Counted from the first letter of the stretch, positions 11,300 through 24,785 are shown. The stretch: DNA of 64,000 bases from Sparassis latifolia (GCA_018466975.1 CM031557.1:992001-1056000); one strand, 5' to 3'. Notes: generated from the letters alone by a model not told the origin. Numbers and translations: made by a program.

Positions 11300-12897
11300 G
11301 TGTCTTGTCGTACTGTACAGCTTGTAAAAAAGGGACTCCAACTCTATTTATTCTATCTATGACTATTAAAAGTCAAAGGTGGAAACTGTTTCATTTTGAC
11401 AAGTCTCATTATCTCAGTAATAATTCCTACCTGAATGCATGGTGTTGCAGCTGCATAGGAGAATGTCTCCACATTAATGAGCGTGCCGACCATGTTGCGA
11501 TCACATGGGGCACTATTGTAAAGGCCCGAAGCACAGCAGAGCTACTGAAAATTGGTCAGTGTTATCATCGGGACATTTCAAAACTCGACTGACTTTATAC
11601 GGCTCCTAGCATTGTCTCCTGGGCCATTACCAGTCAATCCTGCCATTCACGGAACAGATGGACCTACCACAATTCAGCTAGGTGTAGTTCCTATCAAAGG
11701 GACTTGGAAAGTTATGCAGGATCACACGTGAAAATGTGTATATGTAACAGGTTCTGACCTTCAAGGTGTGGAGGCCAGAGCAGCTGTGCATAACCAGAAC
11801 AAGGAGAATCATCCTGCAGCTCCTTCAGCACTGCCCTTCATGTTCTCACCAGGCCTAGATAGTCCATCAATCCCTTCGACACCACATCCTGCAAAAAGAA
11901 TGAAGACAACATGCACGAGCTTCGAAACCTTGCCTTCCGATTCATCGGCACAGCCATGGTCAGCTGAACACCAGCAGAATTTTGCACAGGACCTGTGCAA
12001 ACTGTTCATCTCATGTGGGATGGCATGAAATATGGCCAATAATGCAGAGATGCAACTCTTCATGAGAAAATGGATACCTGGAGCCAGGGTTCCCGATCGA
12101 CACTTATTGTCCAGAGTATATCTTGATTGAGCATTTGATGAGGTAGAGTCAAGGACAACGATGAAGGTCAAGGGGAAAGTTGCTACTGGGCAATGCAATG
12201 GTTGGAAAAATGTGGCTAAGATGTTGGTTGTTACATCAATGATGATGGTAGAACACGAGGTAAGGAAGACCTACTGTTAGCCATGACAAAGGATGTCAAC
12301 TGATATCCACATTACAGGCCTACCTTGTTCGGACGCATGATATGTCGGGTGAAGAGACAGGTTGTTGAAACTTGTCAGAGCAGACATAAAGTACATGTCA
12401 AAGAAATATGGAGTCAAGACCATTGGCTGGTGCACCGATGATGGTCCGAATGGGAAGAAAATGCGGCAGTTGTTGAGCATGGTCATGGTGTGCATTATCT
12501 GTGTGGTTTGCTGGTCCCATCAGATTCAACTCATTGTGGACGAGTACCTAACCATACCTGAGATCCTCGAGGCCATTGTTCAGGCTCAAGAGATAATCAA
12601 ATGGTTCAATAGTCACGGAGCTGCACTGGACCTCTTCAAAAAGGAGCAGGAGTTGACTTACACTGATGCAACTTGAGTACTCGCCCTCATCTTGCCCTGT
12701 GTCACCCATTGGACAGCACACTTTCTCTCTATCTCGCATTTGCTGGATTTGTCACTCATCATGAAGTTGTGTTGTGTGCAGCATGCGGACAAGCTCCTGA
12801 TCTGTGCGGGTAAGACCACCAATGTCAAGGCGAAAGCCCTGAGCATCCTTAACACTGTGAAGGATGATGAATTCTGGAAGAAACTTATCAGGTGAGT
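11300..12897 (+). mobile_element. Dead hAT-type DNA transposon (transposase relic)
   Basis: Disjointed frames follow the order of a hAT-superfamily transposase. A BED-like N-terminal piece (FHFDKSHYLSNNSYLNAWCC) lies at 11390-11450. A polar linker with KRMK follows at 11768-12028. The RNase H-like core lies at about 12362-12676, with GWCTDDGPNGKKMR and CWSHQIQLIVDEYL, which match the conserved TD...N..K and C..H..NL blocks of the DUF659/hAT core. The last piece runs to about 12897. Stops and frame changes separate the blocks, and a TGA follows the linker at about 12026. The element is therefore inactive. I could not define terminal repeats or target duplications. Confidence 0.7.
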
Positions 12898-14640
12898 TGA
12901 GACCTAATCAGTCTGTGAAAGGTCCCTAACACTACCATTGGTTGCAGGATTCGAACTCACCTTGAGCTGCTCGCAATCACAATTAGTGCAGAGCATGGGT
13001 ATACCTGTACCCGTACTCATAAGGGTATCATACCTGTGCTCCCGGGTACAAGTTTTGCATGGGTACTCACAGGTCTTGACGGGTTTTAATGCCCTTCACG
13101 GGTCTCCAGTCATTTCGGAGAAGATCAAAAAATATATTTATATCCATTAAACTATTCTATGGGTTGGTGTGCTTAATATAATGAGGGCAGATGTATGAGA
13201 GACATGGGAACTTGGGAATGGTGGGGGTGCACAGCTTGACAGAGGTGTCGCTCATCATTGGGCTGTCTGGTGGGACGAGGGACGAGGGGTGAGATGCACT
13301 GACCTCAACCACCTCTCTCTTCTCCTCCCAGCAGGCCGACCTTGGCCTGCACAGCTGTGATGATCTCCAGTGCATCCACTGTTACAATGCTCCTCAGTTA
13401 TGGCACATCTTTTCTTTTTCTTTTCTTCGTTCCCTTTACTTTACCAGACCACGTGATCCACCACGTGACTCATCGGAGTGCAACCTCCGATTCTCTACCC
13501 AGATGCCCAGAACCCCTAGTCTAGGGTTACACCAGATCCAACTCCGGACTTTCTTCCTATCACACATGTGAGACATGCATGTTCACCTCATTGCTACCTT
13601 GTCCTGATACACAACTTACTATCTCCATTAGTACTGATTATCTCTCACGATCTTACTCAGCTTTCCCATACTTATTACTTCCTCGCTGTTACCTTGCCCT
13701 GACATCGTTTCATCTTATCTGACCAATGAACGATCCCGTATTACTGCGTAGTACTGCGGATACCTTTTGTATAAGTAGTCGACCTCATCAAGTTGGATCC
13801 CCATCTCGACCTGGTTACAATTAAACCAGCTTTTCACTTGCCTTTGACTGAGATCGACCATTAGTAGCAGACAGCTACTGCGAGTCATAAGAATGAACTC
13901 TGATCAACCTTCAGTGTGAGGACATTGCCCGAAGTGTCACTTGAACAGACTTGTGTCTTAGACCTTGTCTCATGATGACTCGACTTGATGCTCATGTTTC
14001 ACTGCTGCGTAACATTAGGTCGAGATCTTATTACTTGTTTGGAGTGGGCCAATGCTTCGCATGGCAGGTACGATGACTGAACCTGATTGACTAGTGGCTA
14101 ACTGGGTAGTCGTACATCACAGCACTTAGATTGAATAACAGATAACAGCTCTATTTTAGAGAATATTAAAATTGCATCATATAGAGCATTATATAGAGTT
14201 TAATGCATTGTAACCATCATTATTGAATTGAAATTAAGAAATAGACCTAGTTAGCATATTAGAACACTTGATTTTGTCAAGATTAGAGTGATAAACCACT
14301 TTTGCAGTACTGAGGTGGACAACAAGAAGGCCTGCTTAGTCAGTTTCCTAATTTGGGAACTGACTTACCTAAGGTTCCCATGGTTATCCGGGCCATGCCT
14401 CCAATTTTTCAGTTTTTTTCTGCATTTTTATAAGATTTCTGACCTCAAAATACACTTGCCCAAATTAAGAAAGTCAGGAGCATTTAAAGTTATAATTCCT
14501 GAGAAATGAAGAGCATCATTTTTATAATGATGGAATTTTCAGACCTAAAAAGATTACCTAGTATATGTGTGTAGTGGTCATAAAAAGTATTATAATGATG
14601 CATACAATCCTCACATTGAAAGAGGATATAAGAAGACATC
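12898..14640. other. Transposon-flank sequence, no gene
   Basis: This holds a stretch of repeated GGGTA/TACCC words (about 13000-13110), two CACGTG motifs near 13450-13466, and an AT-rich tail leading into the minisatellite. It probably includes the 3' part of the hAT element and other old insertions. I see no coding segment that I can support. Confidence 0.4.
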
Positions 14641-15415
14641 ACAAATGTGTCTACAAGAATGATTACAAAAAATGTTACCAATGTGCTTATAAGAATCATC
14701 ACAAAATTTGACTCTAGAAACTGTTACAAATGTGCCTACAAGAACTGTTACAAAAAATGGCTGTAAAAACTATTAAAAATATGCCTACCTGAATCACTAC
14801 AAAAAATGACTTTGGAAACTGTTACCAACATGCTTACAAGAATCACTACAAAAAATGAACCTAGAAGCTGTTACAAATGCACCTATAAGAATCACTACAA
14901 AAATTGACCCTAGGTATTATTACCAATGTGCCTACAAGAATCACTACAAAAAATGTTACTAATGTGCCTATAAGGATCACTATAAAAAATGACCCTAGAA
15001 ACTGTTACAAATGTGCATACAAGAATCACTACAAAAACTGCTACCAATATGTCTATAAGAATCTCTACAAAAATTGACTCTAGAAACTGTTACAAATGTC
15101 TCTACAAGAATTACTACACAAAAAGATCCTACAAACTGTTACTAATGTGTTTACAAGAATCATTACAAAAAATGTTACCAATGTGTCTATAAGAACTGCT
15201 ATGAAAAATAACACTAGAAAGTGTTACATCTGTGCCTATAAGAATCATTACAAAAATGACACTAGAAACTGTTACAAATGTGCCTATTAGAATGACTACA
15301 AAAAATGTTACCAATGTACCTATAAGAATGACTACAAAAAATGACACTAAAAAGTGTTACATATGTGCCTATAAGAATGACTACAAAAAATGACACTAGA
15401 AACTGTTACAAACGT
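14640..15415. repeat. 49-base AT-rich minisatellite, left block
   Basis: About 16 imperfect units are present. The core is ACTGTTACAAATGTGCCTAC, then AAGAATCACTACAAAAAATG, then (A)CCCTAGAA. Some units lack the last part and are about 36 bases. Because 49 is not a multiple of three, the short Cys-, Tyr- and Lys-rich frames seen here are not coherent and are not genes. The same array resumes at 16795 after an insertion. Confidence 0.85.
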
Positions 15416-16794
15416 TGACGAGATTGTAGTTTCGTCGCAAGCCGAAAAGGAGGAGTACGAGCGGAATCAAGTCCGCGTGAGGTCTAAGATGCAATGAAGG
15501 AGAAGAGTCTATTCCAGAGGTATGAGGTGGGTAGCCCGAAAGCGTAGCTAGGAAAATCTCTGTAGTCGCAATAATCGCTAGAAACACGTCAGGGTAAAAT
15601 CGCACTGCTCTAAGGAGAATGCTGAAATGCAGAAACGCAAGACTGCCCAGAAAATGCAGAAATGCAAGACTGCCCAAAGACGCACTAACTGGATGGGATG
15701 GAAATGTGAATGAGGCCTTTTGCAAGCATACCTTCTGGGACGGTCGATTCTACCCTGACCTCTTCCCCTGTCATCATACTTAACTGGTCCTGACCTTTCC
15801 TGCCCTCCCGATACTGCCTGCCTTTGCTTAACAATTGCTCCGCTGAATCACTGCCCATCATGCCATATCTCGCAATCCTGTCCGCTCACGCTTCTACTCA
15901 TTCCGAGGGATCCTCCATCACCGAACCCCCCCGAGTGCCTAATAAGGACCCGCCCGTCTCGGAGGCATCTCCCATCCTAAACTCAATCTCCCATACATGG
16001 ACACCAGCATCATTCTTCGCAAATACACCCTCGCGGAAGCTCTTCTTCGCATTGAGATCTTTACCGAGCCCTTCGATCTGATTCTGTGGAAAGCATGGGC
16101 AGTCCGGATGCATGTCCTGCTGGTGAGGCTCCCGTGAGCATATGATCCTTCGCCGTCCGACCCTTACACGTCCCTTAGGTCTTTATGGTCCAAGCCCAGT
16201 CTGAAGCGGCCAGCGTGGGGATCATCCTACCCCTTCCGTGCGATATCCCTGTCTTGGCCCAAGTGGAAATACACCTGGCAACAGCTCGCACTATAGAAGG
16301 CGGTCGTCGGATGATACCTCGGATTGCGGATCACCTTCCTGCGGTCATTCCTCGTGGTTTGACTGCCCACGTTCTGTATGACGACCCCGCTGTCCGCGAG
16401 GACTTTGGTTTAGGCCACCTGCCAGATGGACTCCCTGACATTGGTGCGCGGTCATCCTGTCCCTATTTTTCTGGAATCGTGTTCCTCAGCTTTTATCGCC
16501 ATCAGGAACCTTGCACCTTCGGGTTGAGACATTGCGCAATGCGGCTCACGAACTGTACGATGTCATGCGCGAAATCACTGGTAGACGCGAGCTGGCGGAT
16601 GGTACTTTGAGACAGTTGCAGATCGTAGTCAAGAAATTGGAAGTAGCGTTCGGGCTCGTAGCGTGCCCTCCTCCGATAACCAGCTTCTAGCTGTTGTCGG
16701 ACTAGGGTCGGTCGTGTAGCACCCTGTAGTATCTCCAAAATGTGAGACCGCTTCGCGGATGTGATTCCCACCTCAGCGTGCTCTGCGTCCCTTC
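15416..16794. mobile_element. Unclassified 1.38 kb insertion inside the minisatellite
   Basis: The minisatellite is interrupted exactly here. AACGT precedes the insert (15411-15415) and is repeated after it (16795-16799), giving a five-base target duplication. Alternatively there is a four-base ACGT duplication with TG...CA ends, as in LTR-type elements. The insert is more GC-rich than its surroundings. It holds broken frames, including a helical segment near 16520-16690 (ELYDVMREITGRRELADGTL). I saw no direct or inverted terminal repeats, so its class is open: retroelement fragment, non-autonomous element, or other. Confidence 0.65.
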
Positions 16795-17010
16795 AACGTG
16801 CCTATAAGAACCACCACAAAAATGACACTAGAAAGTGTTACATATGTGCCTATAAGAATCACCACGAAAAATGACACTAGAAAGTGTTATATATATGTCT
16901 ATAAGAACCATCACAAAAAATGACCCTAGCAACTGTTATAAATGTACTATAAGAATCACTACAAAAAATGGCACTAGAAACTGTTGCAAACATGCCTATA
17001 AGAATCATTA
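16795..17010. repeat. 49-base minisatellite, right block
   Basis: About five further units of the array that ends at 15415, with the same TGCCTATAAGAATCAC and AAAAATGACACTAGAAA words. The array fades into degenerate TCTAGTAAG/TACAATA repeats after 17010. Confidence 0.8.
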
Positions 17011-17570
17011 TAAAAAATAGTATCTAATTGTGTCTAGTAAGTGTCCTACAATATTCTGTGATGCTCCGTAGTGTAAGTTTATAAGGACCTTACAATAGTT
17101 TACAAAGCTGTCTACTGACTCTGAGTATATTGTGTAGTAATATTCAGTAAGTCAACAATAATCTATTATGCCAGGTCCTAATATTCTCTTTAGTATCAGT
17201 TTGTAATGAGTTTAGAATAGTCTGAAAATGTCACCTGGTATCACTTTGTAAGATGCTTACAACAGTTGATAAGGGCCTTACAATACCCTACAAAGTGTTA
17301 TATTGACTCCTAGTGTGTCTAGTAATGTTTAGTAAGCCTTCTATAATGCCTTCTTATGCCATTTATTCAATTCTAGTACACCCTCTAGTATTGGTTTGTA
17401 AGAACCTTAGAATGACCTACAAGACTGCCTAGTTACCACTACAATGGCCTGCTATACTGTCTACTGACACCTAGGATGACATCTAGTATGAGTTTCCAAG
17501 GACATTACATCATGTCACAATTTTCCTGGTATTTGTGCGATTTTTCTGGATTTTATTCCAAGTGTTTGCT
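17011..17570. other. Degenerate AT-rich repeat, no gene
   Basis: Loosely repeated words such as CTAGTAAGT, TTTGTAAG and CTTACAATA recur every 40-90 bases, likely a decayed extension of the minisatellite. No coding frame is present. Confidence 0.5.
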
Positions 17571-17730
17571 CCAGCCACAAGTCACGTGCCACATGGGTGT
17601 TAACGAGACCAAAACTCGCGCTGCCACGTGATGCAGCGCGAGTTTTTGTCGTCTCACTAACGCCCAAATAGGCGCTGTGGCGCGAAACTCGAGTGACATG
17701 TGACAAGTGTGGCTGGAAGTACTTCCAGCC
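17571..17730. repeat. Nested palindromic (foldback) sequence
   Basis: The outer arms CCAGCCACAAGTCAC (17571) and its near complement GTGACAAGTGTGGCTGG (to 17716) enclose a middle pair, GTTAACGAGAC/GTCTCACTAAC. The strong inner hairpin is AAAACTCGCGCTGC, loop CACGTGAT, GCAGCGCGAGTTTT (about 17611-17646). Immediately after, GGCTGGAAGTACTTCCAGCC (17711-17730) is a perfect 20-base palindrome. The block has higher GC than its surroundings and looks like a small MITE or cruciform-prone remnant. Confidence 0.65.
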
Positions 17731-19199
17731 AAACTTCCAAGGCTTGTGGTTCACTCAATTCTCCTCAGATTTTGATAAACCCAATAGGTATTCTGACCAT
17801 ATTTTTAAGCTGAATCTGATGGTATTACTATCAGAACATCATATTCACTTCCTGCAGTGCTACAATCCATTTTCTCTGTTTTCTCTCACTCCTGCTTGTT
17901 TCTTCAATGTGTACTGCATGTAATAAATAAGCCGCCCTATCTAACATGTACATGTACATTATGAGGTTGTTCCACAATTTAACTGGCATTTTTACAATTT
18001 GTTTACACTTTAGGCTGAGCATTTTAATTCAAAACTAAGGTATCTCAGCCAGTTTTACTCAGATTTACTTAGTTTAAGAGAGCATTCTGAACTATGTTAT
18101 GCATAGATTTTAATACCACTAAGGTCTACATCTTAGAATTACTGTGTGCTTCCCTCATTTCACTAACTATAATGCACCAACCTCTGGTGACTGCTGGAAA
18201 AAGTGCATGATAGTCAAGTTGGTGAAAGGCTCATCCTGCACAGAATAATTCCTTTGTACCCCAGGAATTGTAACTACTAATGACTATACAACAGACAAAT
18301 ATACTGTGTTCCTTAAAGTTAGAAGAGCAAAGGTAGATCTCGACATCACTGTCAATTTGATATATAGAAGCAGCTAAAGAAGATAAAGTAAGTGAGAATA
18401 TATATTATCTTATTCTCGTAAAAATGCATACTAAATTTGCTGCCCTGAGATGCATTAAATGGATAAACAGATGACTATAAAGTGAAGAAAAGTGCAAGAA
18501 GAGTAAGTAGTGAGGGTGAATAGATAAGATAAAGATCTTATCAGCTATATTGGGCAATGTTTGGCCAAGTCGCGCCGGTTTTCAATACAAAAATTTCACA
18601 GTCCGACTGAATGCAAATTGTAGACAAGTAAGCAGAGCAGTAAGTAACTTTGTTACCAGAGTGGACCCTAACCCTAGGTGTCCCATACAAATTTTGTATT
18701 GAAATTTCGTTCTCATGGCTTCTTGGGGCAGTTTCTCGTCACACCCAGGGTCCAACTAGAATGATTCCTTCGTACCTCAGTCATCGTAACTCTCTGTGAC
18801 TTCCCAAAGTCTAACAATGAACTACCGACCAGACCGAACCTTGAAAACTGAATGATACATCCAGATTCAATTGCTAAAGCGTCGTTTGAGATTACTTTGT
18901 AATTGAGGCAGCTGAAGGGATAGACTGATCACTCATCTTCGGAGAGGGGTCTGTCCGAGAGACCAATAGGCCGAGGAGGCTGAGGTAATCACTCGAGCAA
19001 TTAGCAAATAGGTGTATCAGTTTGAAGACAGAAGACACACTACGGGCTTGTTAGCCGATGATGAACGAACCCACTTAGTTGAGGACAGTGTGCAGTCTAC
19101 GTGTAGATGTAGGTCACACAGAAGAATTTATCCACGCTGGATTTGAACTTTATCAACCCGACTGCTCTTCCTAAGCAGTACATCGATCTCCTCCCATCT
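17731..19199. other. Transposon-derived spacer, no gene
   Basis: No gene is supported. An inverted pair, TTCAATACAAAAATTT (about 18581) and AAATTTTGTATTGAA (about 18689), lies 90 bases apart. The last few hundred bases are probably the leader of the retroelement that follows. I could not find a matching pair of long terminal repeats. Confidence 0.4.
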
Positions 19200-19469
19200 C
19201 AGGCAGAGTGGGATGCACAGAGGAATGTACACATTTTAAATGGATGACCTTTATTCATCAGACCAGATCAACACATTGATCACCCAGGTGGTGACTACAA
19301 AGCAACTCTACTCCATAATGTTGGAGAGCTTGTATTACTACATATCGCAGACAGTGGTATACTGATCTCTTATCAAGGAGAAAGACCAGACACCCCTTGG
19401 AACCCCCCTGTCCAGAATCCCATACCCCAACCGACTCTTGCACTGATTGAACCCATCCACATTCCACTG

Positions 19470-20450
19470 ATGAATACAGCTATCATGGGCAAAGATTATC
19501 ACCATGGTAGCCAGAAGGAACTTGGTTTCAGAAAACCTGAGATCTTCAATAGTTCAGACCGTTCAAAGCTTAGAGAATTCATAAACCAATGTAAGAATTA
19601 CATGGCTGGGAATAGCCATGTTTACCAAGAGGACAATCAGAAGATTGCATTTGTGCTGTCGCACATGCAAGGAGGGACAGCAGGGTCATGGGCGCAGAGT
19701 TTCATAGAAACAAAACTCATCAATGACAACTTCCTTTCTTATGGAAGTTGGAAGGAGTTCATCACGGATGTGAACAAAGCATTCAGCGATGAGAATATTG
19801 AAGAAACCGCTCATACCTTGTTGCGTAACATCAACCAAGGAACGTGTACTGCAGACAACTACATTGCCAAATTCCGATTGCTTGTACCCAAGGCGAAATT
19901 GGAAGATGCCGGGAATATCGAATATTTCAAGTGGGGACTTAACGACCCACTCCGACAAAGGATATATGGGATGAAGAGCATGCCCAAGACACTGGATAAG
20001 TGGTACGAATACACCTCACAGTTTGACAACCAATGGAGATGTGCTCAAATCTTCAAGCGAGGAGCCACTACGACGACACGAGGAAAAGGCCAATCTACCC
20101 ATCATCCCTACTACTCGACTTCTTCGAAGGATCCAAATGCGATGGATGTTGATCGTATCAATATCTCGCGCTTATCCCCAGATAAACAACAGAAGAGAAT
20201 GAAAGAAGGATTATATTTCCTATGTGGAAAGAAGGGCCATATGGCCAACAACAGACAGTTCCACTTCCAGTCTGGAAGTTTCACCCGTGCTAGAACGATA
20301 CAGCCTGGGTTGGACACTGATACGATCACATGGATCAAGAAGATGCGAGAAGACCTCGCACAAAAGAAGGAGATGCCGAAGGAAGAAACCAGAGAGGAAC
20401 AGATCGCCTATGTGCGAAACATCTTCAACGACATGACTGATGAAGAATGA
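19470..20450 (+). pseudogene. Ty3/gypsy retrotransposon gag, damaged
   Basis: This 326-residue frame has the layout of a fungal Ty3/gypsy Gag. A helical capsid-like region ([16 protein letters not shown], then [16 protein letters not shown], then YIAKFRLL) is followed by a basic linker and a zinc-knuckle position near residue 253. The knuckle reads [14 protein letters not shown], where the family has Cys at the first and last of these 14 places, so two of four zinc ligands are lost. The real start is probably upstream of 19470, since Gag-like sequence precedes it. The element is inactive. Confidence 0.75.
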
Positions 20451-21256
20451 ACCCAGTTGGGTTTTTGAAACGATGGCCACTAGTAACACATGGACTGTCA
20501 CATCTTACCATATCTCCCCTCGTTATTTGTAACACTAGCGGAAATTTAATCACTGTGAATATTTCGTTGGAAGAGAAGGAAGACGTTGCAACAGAAGCCT
20601 TGATCAATTTCGGTGCTGCTGAAATGTTCATGCATATTCGCTTTGCAGAAGAAAATAATTTCATCAAATGGGAGTTATTGAAACCAATTAAAGTTGTAAA
20701 TGCGGACAGCACACTGAATCAGATGAGTACCATTACCCACTGTACCTGGAAGATGATGAAAATTGGAGGAAGAAAGACACTTACTCGCTTCCTCTTGACT
20801 GGCATTGGCAAAGAGAATATACTTCTCAGCATGCTGTGGCTCAAACACCTCAATCTGATGATCAATTGGGAAACTGGTGACTTTTGGTTTGGCAAAGATG
20901 CCAAATGGCCACCAGAACCCACCATCGAAGAGGTACCAGATAAAGAAGTTTCAATTTTCAAGGAAGATGACCTCCCAGAATTAATCACCACCGAAACTTC
21001 TCCAACCTCATTTGGACATTCAGAATCTATCAGAGAAATCATGGCCGATAACACTGAGCATGGTGAGTTACCCGCAGTGCAGAGTGATACTGAACCAAAT
21101 GACCCACCATTAGAACCCTCTATGGATCAGCTTGATGATGACAATCTAGTTATCTCCTATATCGCAGGAGAACCAGTTATTGGGATATTTGAACTCATTA
21201 GGAAGGAATCACCTTTGATGAATGAAGAGACTGTAACTGCAGTCTTCACTATATGA
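20447..21256 (+). pseudogene. Ty3/gypsy protease region, catalytic Asp lost
   Basis: This frame overlaps the gag stop by ATGA and is in a shifted frame, as expected for a gag-pol arrangement. At residues ~50-65 it reads [13 protein letters not shown], where retropepsins have an L-(I/V)-D-(S/T)-G-A active site; Asp is replaced by Asn and the Ser by Phe. A second typical retropepsin stretch follows ([18 protein letters not shown]). An acidic linker ([17 protein letters not shown]) follows, as between protease and reverse transcriptase in fungal elements. The stop at 21256 ends the frame early. Confidence 0.7.
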
Positions 21257-22186
<930 letters not shown>

Positions 22187-23520
22187 CACTTCCATGGAAA
22201 ATCATACATACACAGAAGGCAGAAGAAACACACAGTGAATTGTTCAACTTTCTCAAGTGGTCACCGATCACCGAGGAAGATGTCATGATTACAACAAGAA
22301 TTTTCAGCTGAACCGAGGACACACCCAAAGTTATAAAATAAAGACATCATACACACACGAGTTCCCCAAGCCTTCGAGTTCTCCTGATGTGCAGTGAGTT
22401 TCTCGTCACTTTCTGTCAGTTCAAACAATTCAGAGAGGAAGTATTCATGCAAGTGGAAGAGATAAATAATCAATAAAAGTGTGACACACATGCTTCGCTT
22501 GAGGCTGACTGATATTGATGACTCGGAGGGTTCAGTTGTATACGACGCCGTCATTATGTTACATTTAAGCTGCAGTGCTCACTCTATTTTTTGCCTTGCA
22601 ACACAAGGACAGTGGATGGCACCGGAAGGACAGTGCTTATATGAGTGCACTTACAGGAATCAGTCTTGAACCTGGCAAAAACCTCCATCATAGGGTTGAA
22701 TGTGACCGCCACGCAGCATTTTACATGCGCTGCGCGACATTGGATATCTGTCCAATACACATACTAATTGGCTTTGAAGCTCTGGAGACTCCAAAATGGG
22801 CAAAAAACCGGTTGACAGTACTAGTGTAGGACTCCCGAACCAGTTAACTTAGCAGATTTGAACCTCAGCGTAAGGTTAGGGCGGCCCGTGATGCCCAGTG
22901 AAAACGTCGAAAATTTGGTGTTGATAGTCTCGCCGGTGGAAATCACACGATTCTCCAGGGACCGACCAAACGAGCACAGCTTTCCGATTTTCAAGAACTG
23001 AAAAAAGAGCTGCAGGGAGTGCGCCGTGAGCAAGATATTCCATTGATTTTGTTCTTCTGAGTGCCGAGGCCGCAAGACGCAGCCTGCAGTATGGATGGTA
23101 TACCTATATATAGAAGGCGAATGTCCCGGATATGGGTTTCTCGTCATTTCTCGCCATTATTTTCTGGTGCTCCTACAGCTTCTCGAAGATGCTAATCTAA
23201 CAGCTATGCCTTGGGAATACCAGGATGCCCCCCCGAAAGCTGTCCACTATGAGATATCTCACCGCCTTCCCGACTCTCTCAACACCTCTATATTCCCCTA
23301 GTTTTCCGATTACAGCGATCTCTGCGCAACGTTAACGTTGTACCTTCGCTCTTGACATCTATCCGTCCGATCAGGAAAGCTATTTGGTTAATCAGGACGA
23401 CAGTGTTCAGAGACCTGTATTCTGACGCAGTTGCCGGTATCATCGACCGATTGACGGCGAGGGATCTCTTCTCATTCATGAACCTTCGTCTGACCCGGAT
23501 TCTGTAGTCCGCGATACAGC
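22187..23520. other. Transposon flank and intergenic, no gene
   Basis: The first part may be the 3' remainder of the Ty3/gypsy relic. The rest becomes GC-richer towards the F-box gene. Only short frames occur, and none has a recognisable motif. TATATATA occurs at about 23104-23110, 410 bases before the next ATG. Confidence 0.4.
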
Positions 23521-24785
23521 ATGGATACCTTGTGTATCATGCTGCCGCTGCCTCACGAGATAACCGACCGTGTCATCGACTTCTTATGGGATGACCAGAG
23601 GACTCTCTACAACTGCGCTCTTACATGCCGTGCATGGCTACCTCGCAGCCAGTTTGTCATGTATCAAAACATCCACATTCGAGATCGTCGTAGCTTCGAC
23701 GCAATCGTGTATGCGTCGCAGATCCAAAAATTACAGCACTTGGTTTCAAACACCGAATTTTTATCCTTGAGGGCATCAGTGAAAGATCCTGACTCGCACC
23801 CGTGGACTCACACCTTTCCCTTTACGCTCTCGCGCTGTTTCTCGGATGTCACCTTCCTCGAGATGTGGGAGATAAACTGGGCGAAAGCCCCCCCTCCTTT
23901 CCAAGTTTTCACAGTCGGATTTTCACAGCTTACAGGAGTTGACACTCTCTTTCTCAAACGTTGTTCGTTCAAATCATTTCGACAGATGCAACGACTACTC
24001 TGTGCACTCCCTCGTCTGCGTATTCTCACGGTTTACGAACTCGACTTTCAGCATAGGCTGGCACCTGGCTCTTCACAAGAGGATCTATCGAGGGGTCTCC
24101 TCACATCGAACTTGCGCCTTACATCGTTGTCCACTATGACTAGCATGTGCTCCCCGCTCCATACGTGGCTTTGCGGGACGCCATCCGTGGAATCTTTAAC
24201 TGAATTGTCTCTGGGGGTCATCAATCAGGAATTTGAAGCAGCACAGGGGTTGATGCGAGCAGCAGGAGCTGTTCTCACGCGTCTTTACCTCAATCTGTTG
24301 AGCCAAGTGCATTACAGAGGTAGGTGTTTCACAATATATTATTGTAACTTACCTCTAACGAAGTGATAGTCTTTTTGCAGAAACAGTCTCTTTCCTTTTG
24401 TCCAAATCTACAGCTTCTTTCGCTGTCCTTTTTCTACTTCGACAATCATGTAGGAACCCACGTAAATAACCTGCTAGCGACAATCCCGTCCGACTGCCGT
24501 CTTAAACATCTGGAGATTAGGTTCAATCCTCGGCGGGAGACGGATACGCCCTTCCTAGAAAGTCTGAAGGGCATTGGGGATATCCTTGCTCAAGAGCACT
24601 TTCGCGATCTTGAACTTGTCGATGTGCATGTCCATTACTTAGTTGATCACCCGGATCTCACCGAGACCCAGCGAGTGGTTTGGAACTTGTTGTCGGGACT
24701 TTTTCCCGATAGCACGCAGTTGAACGTACGGACCACATTCGATACCTCGAGTGTTTTTCGGGCGAAAGAGGATAAGAATGGATGA
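23521..24785 (+). CDS. F-box protein with Leu-rich C-terminal region
   Basis: Predicted substrate adaptor of an SCF (Skp1-Cullin-F-box) ubiquitin ligase. The F-box lies at residues ~8-50: LPHEITDRVIDFLWDDQRTL, then NCALTCRAWLPRS. Downstream is an LRR-like series of hydrophobic segments. Two exons, 23521-24319 and 24370-24785, join in phase 1 across a 50-base intron (GTAGGT donor, CTAAC branch-like site, GATAG acceptor). They give 404 residues and an intact frame. It is a paralogue of the gene at 51673-52903: same N-terminal pattern (CALTCRAWLP), and the intron at the same place and phase. The target protein cannot be told from sequence. Confidence 0.8.

Noticed and set aside
12940..12966. GTTCGAATCC on the minus strand, resembling a tRNA B box
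   Set aside because: No matching A box or seven-base acceptor stem at the right distance, and it lies in transposon-derived sequence.
14989..15290. Open frames encoding repeated Cys-Tyr-Lys-Cys-like peptides
   Set aside because: They come from the 49-base tandem repeat; the period is not a multiple of three, so the peptide pattern breaks in each unit.
14640..17010. Possible CRISPR-like array
   Set aside because: Units are contiguous minisatellite repeats without unique spacers, in a eukaryotic genome.
18664..18677. CCCTAACCCTA telomere-like words here and at 42173
   Set aside because: Only two units each and surrounded by ordinary sequence; chance or a trivial relic.
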